From Ruegeria conchae (lineage in GTDB: Bacteria; Pseudomonadota; Alphaproteobacteria; Rhodobacterales; Rhodobacteraceae): DNA of 64,000 bases. Below, in pieces: positions 63,652 to 64,000 of the stretch. Numbering within the stretch: the first letter of the stretch is position 1; the number at the start of each line of letters is the position of its first letter. The DNA lies in the NCBI RefSeq assembly GCF_000192475.1, contig NZ_AEYW01000022.1, positions 124,001 through 188,000 on the forward strand, given 5' to 3'. The notes below the pieces were generated by a model. It saw only the letters and a list, made by a program, of their open reading frames with translations, made no database searches and was not told the origin of the DNA. A program made the translations under genes and the position numbers.

Positions 63652-64000
63652 TTATTGTCCCGGTTCACCTTCGGTGTGGCAAAACATGTATTCAGCTTCA
63701 ATCAGATCAAGAAACGCCTCGCGCCCGTCAAGACCAAGCGCGATTGCATGGGATTCAAGATCATCTGGCACCGCCTGGTCAAGCCGCGTTTCAAAATACC
63801 AGAGCAGCGATTGCATTCTGTTTGCAGAACCATTCACCCGATCCAGCCCCGCTATCCGGCTGGCCTTGCGTCGCGCCCGATCACGCAGCGCGCCATAGCG
63901 ACCATCGTGGCGCAGCTGGGCTAGCAGGGCAAAGTCGAGCTCATCCGCGCGCGCTGTGATGGCCGTATCTTTGTAGGAACAGTCCGCCAGCAATGCCTCG
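63652..64000 (-). CDS. unrecognised helical protein, 5' end beyond the right edge
   Basis: The frame enters open from the right edge and ends at 63652. The visible part is about 115 residues, soluble and helical (LDFALLAQLRHDGRYGALRD, RMQSLLWYFETRLDQAVPDD), and ends FCHTEGEPGQ. There is no motif I can name. The stop lies 12 bp before the protease start on the same strand, so the two are co-transcribed. Confidence 0.6.
   Translation of the reverse strand, partial: EALLADCSYKDTAITARADELDFALLAQLRHDGRYGALRDRARRKASRIAGLDRVNGSANRMQSLLWYFETRLDQAVPDDLESHAIALGLDGREAFLDLIEAEYMFCHTEGEPGQ

Overview
The window looks like chromosome from an alphaproteobacterium of the Rhodobacteraceae, most likely a marine Roseobacter-group organism close to Ruegeria or Phaeobacter. 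The basis is gene content and order: regB-senC-regA near ahcY, hemD followed by a mitofilin-like gene and hemY, TRAP-TAXI and tripartite tricarboxylate (TTT) transporters, FkbM and Glyco_tranf_2_4 enzymes, and many GTG/TTG starts in fairly GC-rich DNA. Species cannot be fixed from the sequence alone. Gene calls rest on reading translated motifs; no database search was run.

Layout. (1) 1-4019: a PAS sensor cut by the left edge and the redox two-component system RegB/SenC/RegA. (2) 4020-9050: an AT-richer surface-modification island between regA and an HD-hydrolase gene. It holds a sulfotransferase, two glycosyltransferases, an FkbM methyltransferase and a small acidic protein, and is punctuated by two decayed copies of the 3' end of regA. 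(3) 9060-20289: housekeeping genes: HD hydrolase, ahcY, an extensin-family protein, DUF899, DUF2853, EVE, YciI, gpsA, tsaD, hemD, a mitofilin-like protein with 27 perfect GAAGCC repeats, and hemY. (4) 20489-35458: two organic-acid uptake modules. The first is tctCBA with an overlapping CaiB-type CoA-transferase gene, divergent from tctDE plus an extra periplasmic binding protein. The second is a TAXI-type TRAP transporter with a UspA-type protein, divergent from a DctS/DctR-like sensor pair. (5) 35638-50605: an MFS exporter, succinate-semialdehyde dehydrogenase, a class III cyclase-fold/TolB/TPR protein, asd, a decayed LPS-core glycosyltransferase, a second MFS protein, DUF3095, an aromatic amino acid decarboxylase, HpaR with an apparent frameshift, BoxR, an AlkX/YcaQ-type glycosylase and a LacI regulator. 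(6) 50706-58388: tRNA-Arg(CCT), a DUF2955/HlyD/AI-2E membrane operon, a two-TM potassium channel, an ArnT-like transferase divergent from a GT2/LAB_N pair, and a GNAT. (7) 58458-64000: a second cyclase/TolB/TPR protein, a TopAI (YjhX)/YjhQ-like toxin-antitoxin pair, and an unusual minus-strand cassette running off the right edge. That cassette has an unrecognised protein, an M4-like metalloprotease with no visible signal peptide, and a protein with a phage-fibre-like N-terminal domain and an AKVSG pentapeptide tail.

Functional themes are redox control, carboxylate uptake under dedicated two-component systems, and cell-surface glycan modification. The strongest candidates for something undescribed are the repeated regA 3'-end scars bounding glycan genes and the fibre-like/metalloprotease cassette at the right end. 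Other points to check are the mononucleotide frameshift in hpaR, the internally deleted LpcC-type pseudogene, a terminator inside a coding sequence, and two tandem repeats with opposite evolutionary signatures.
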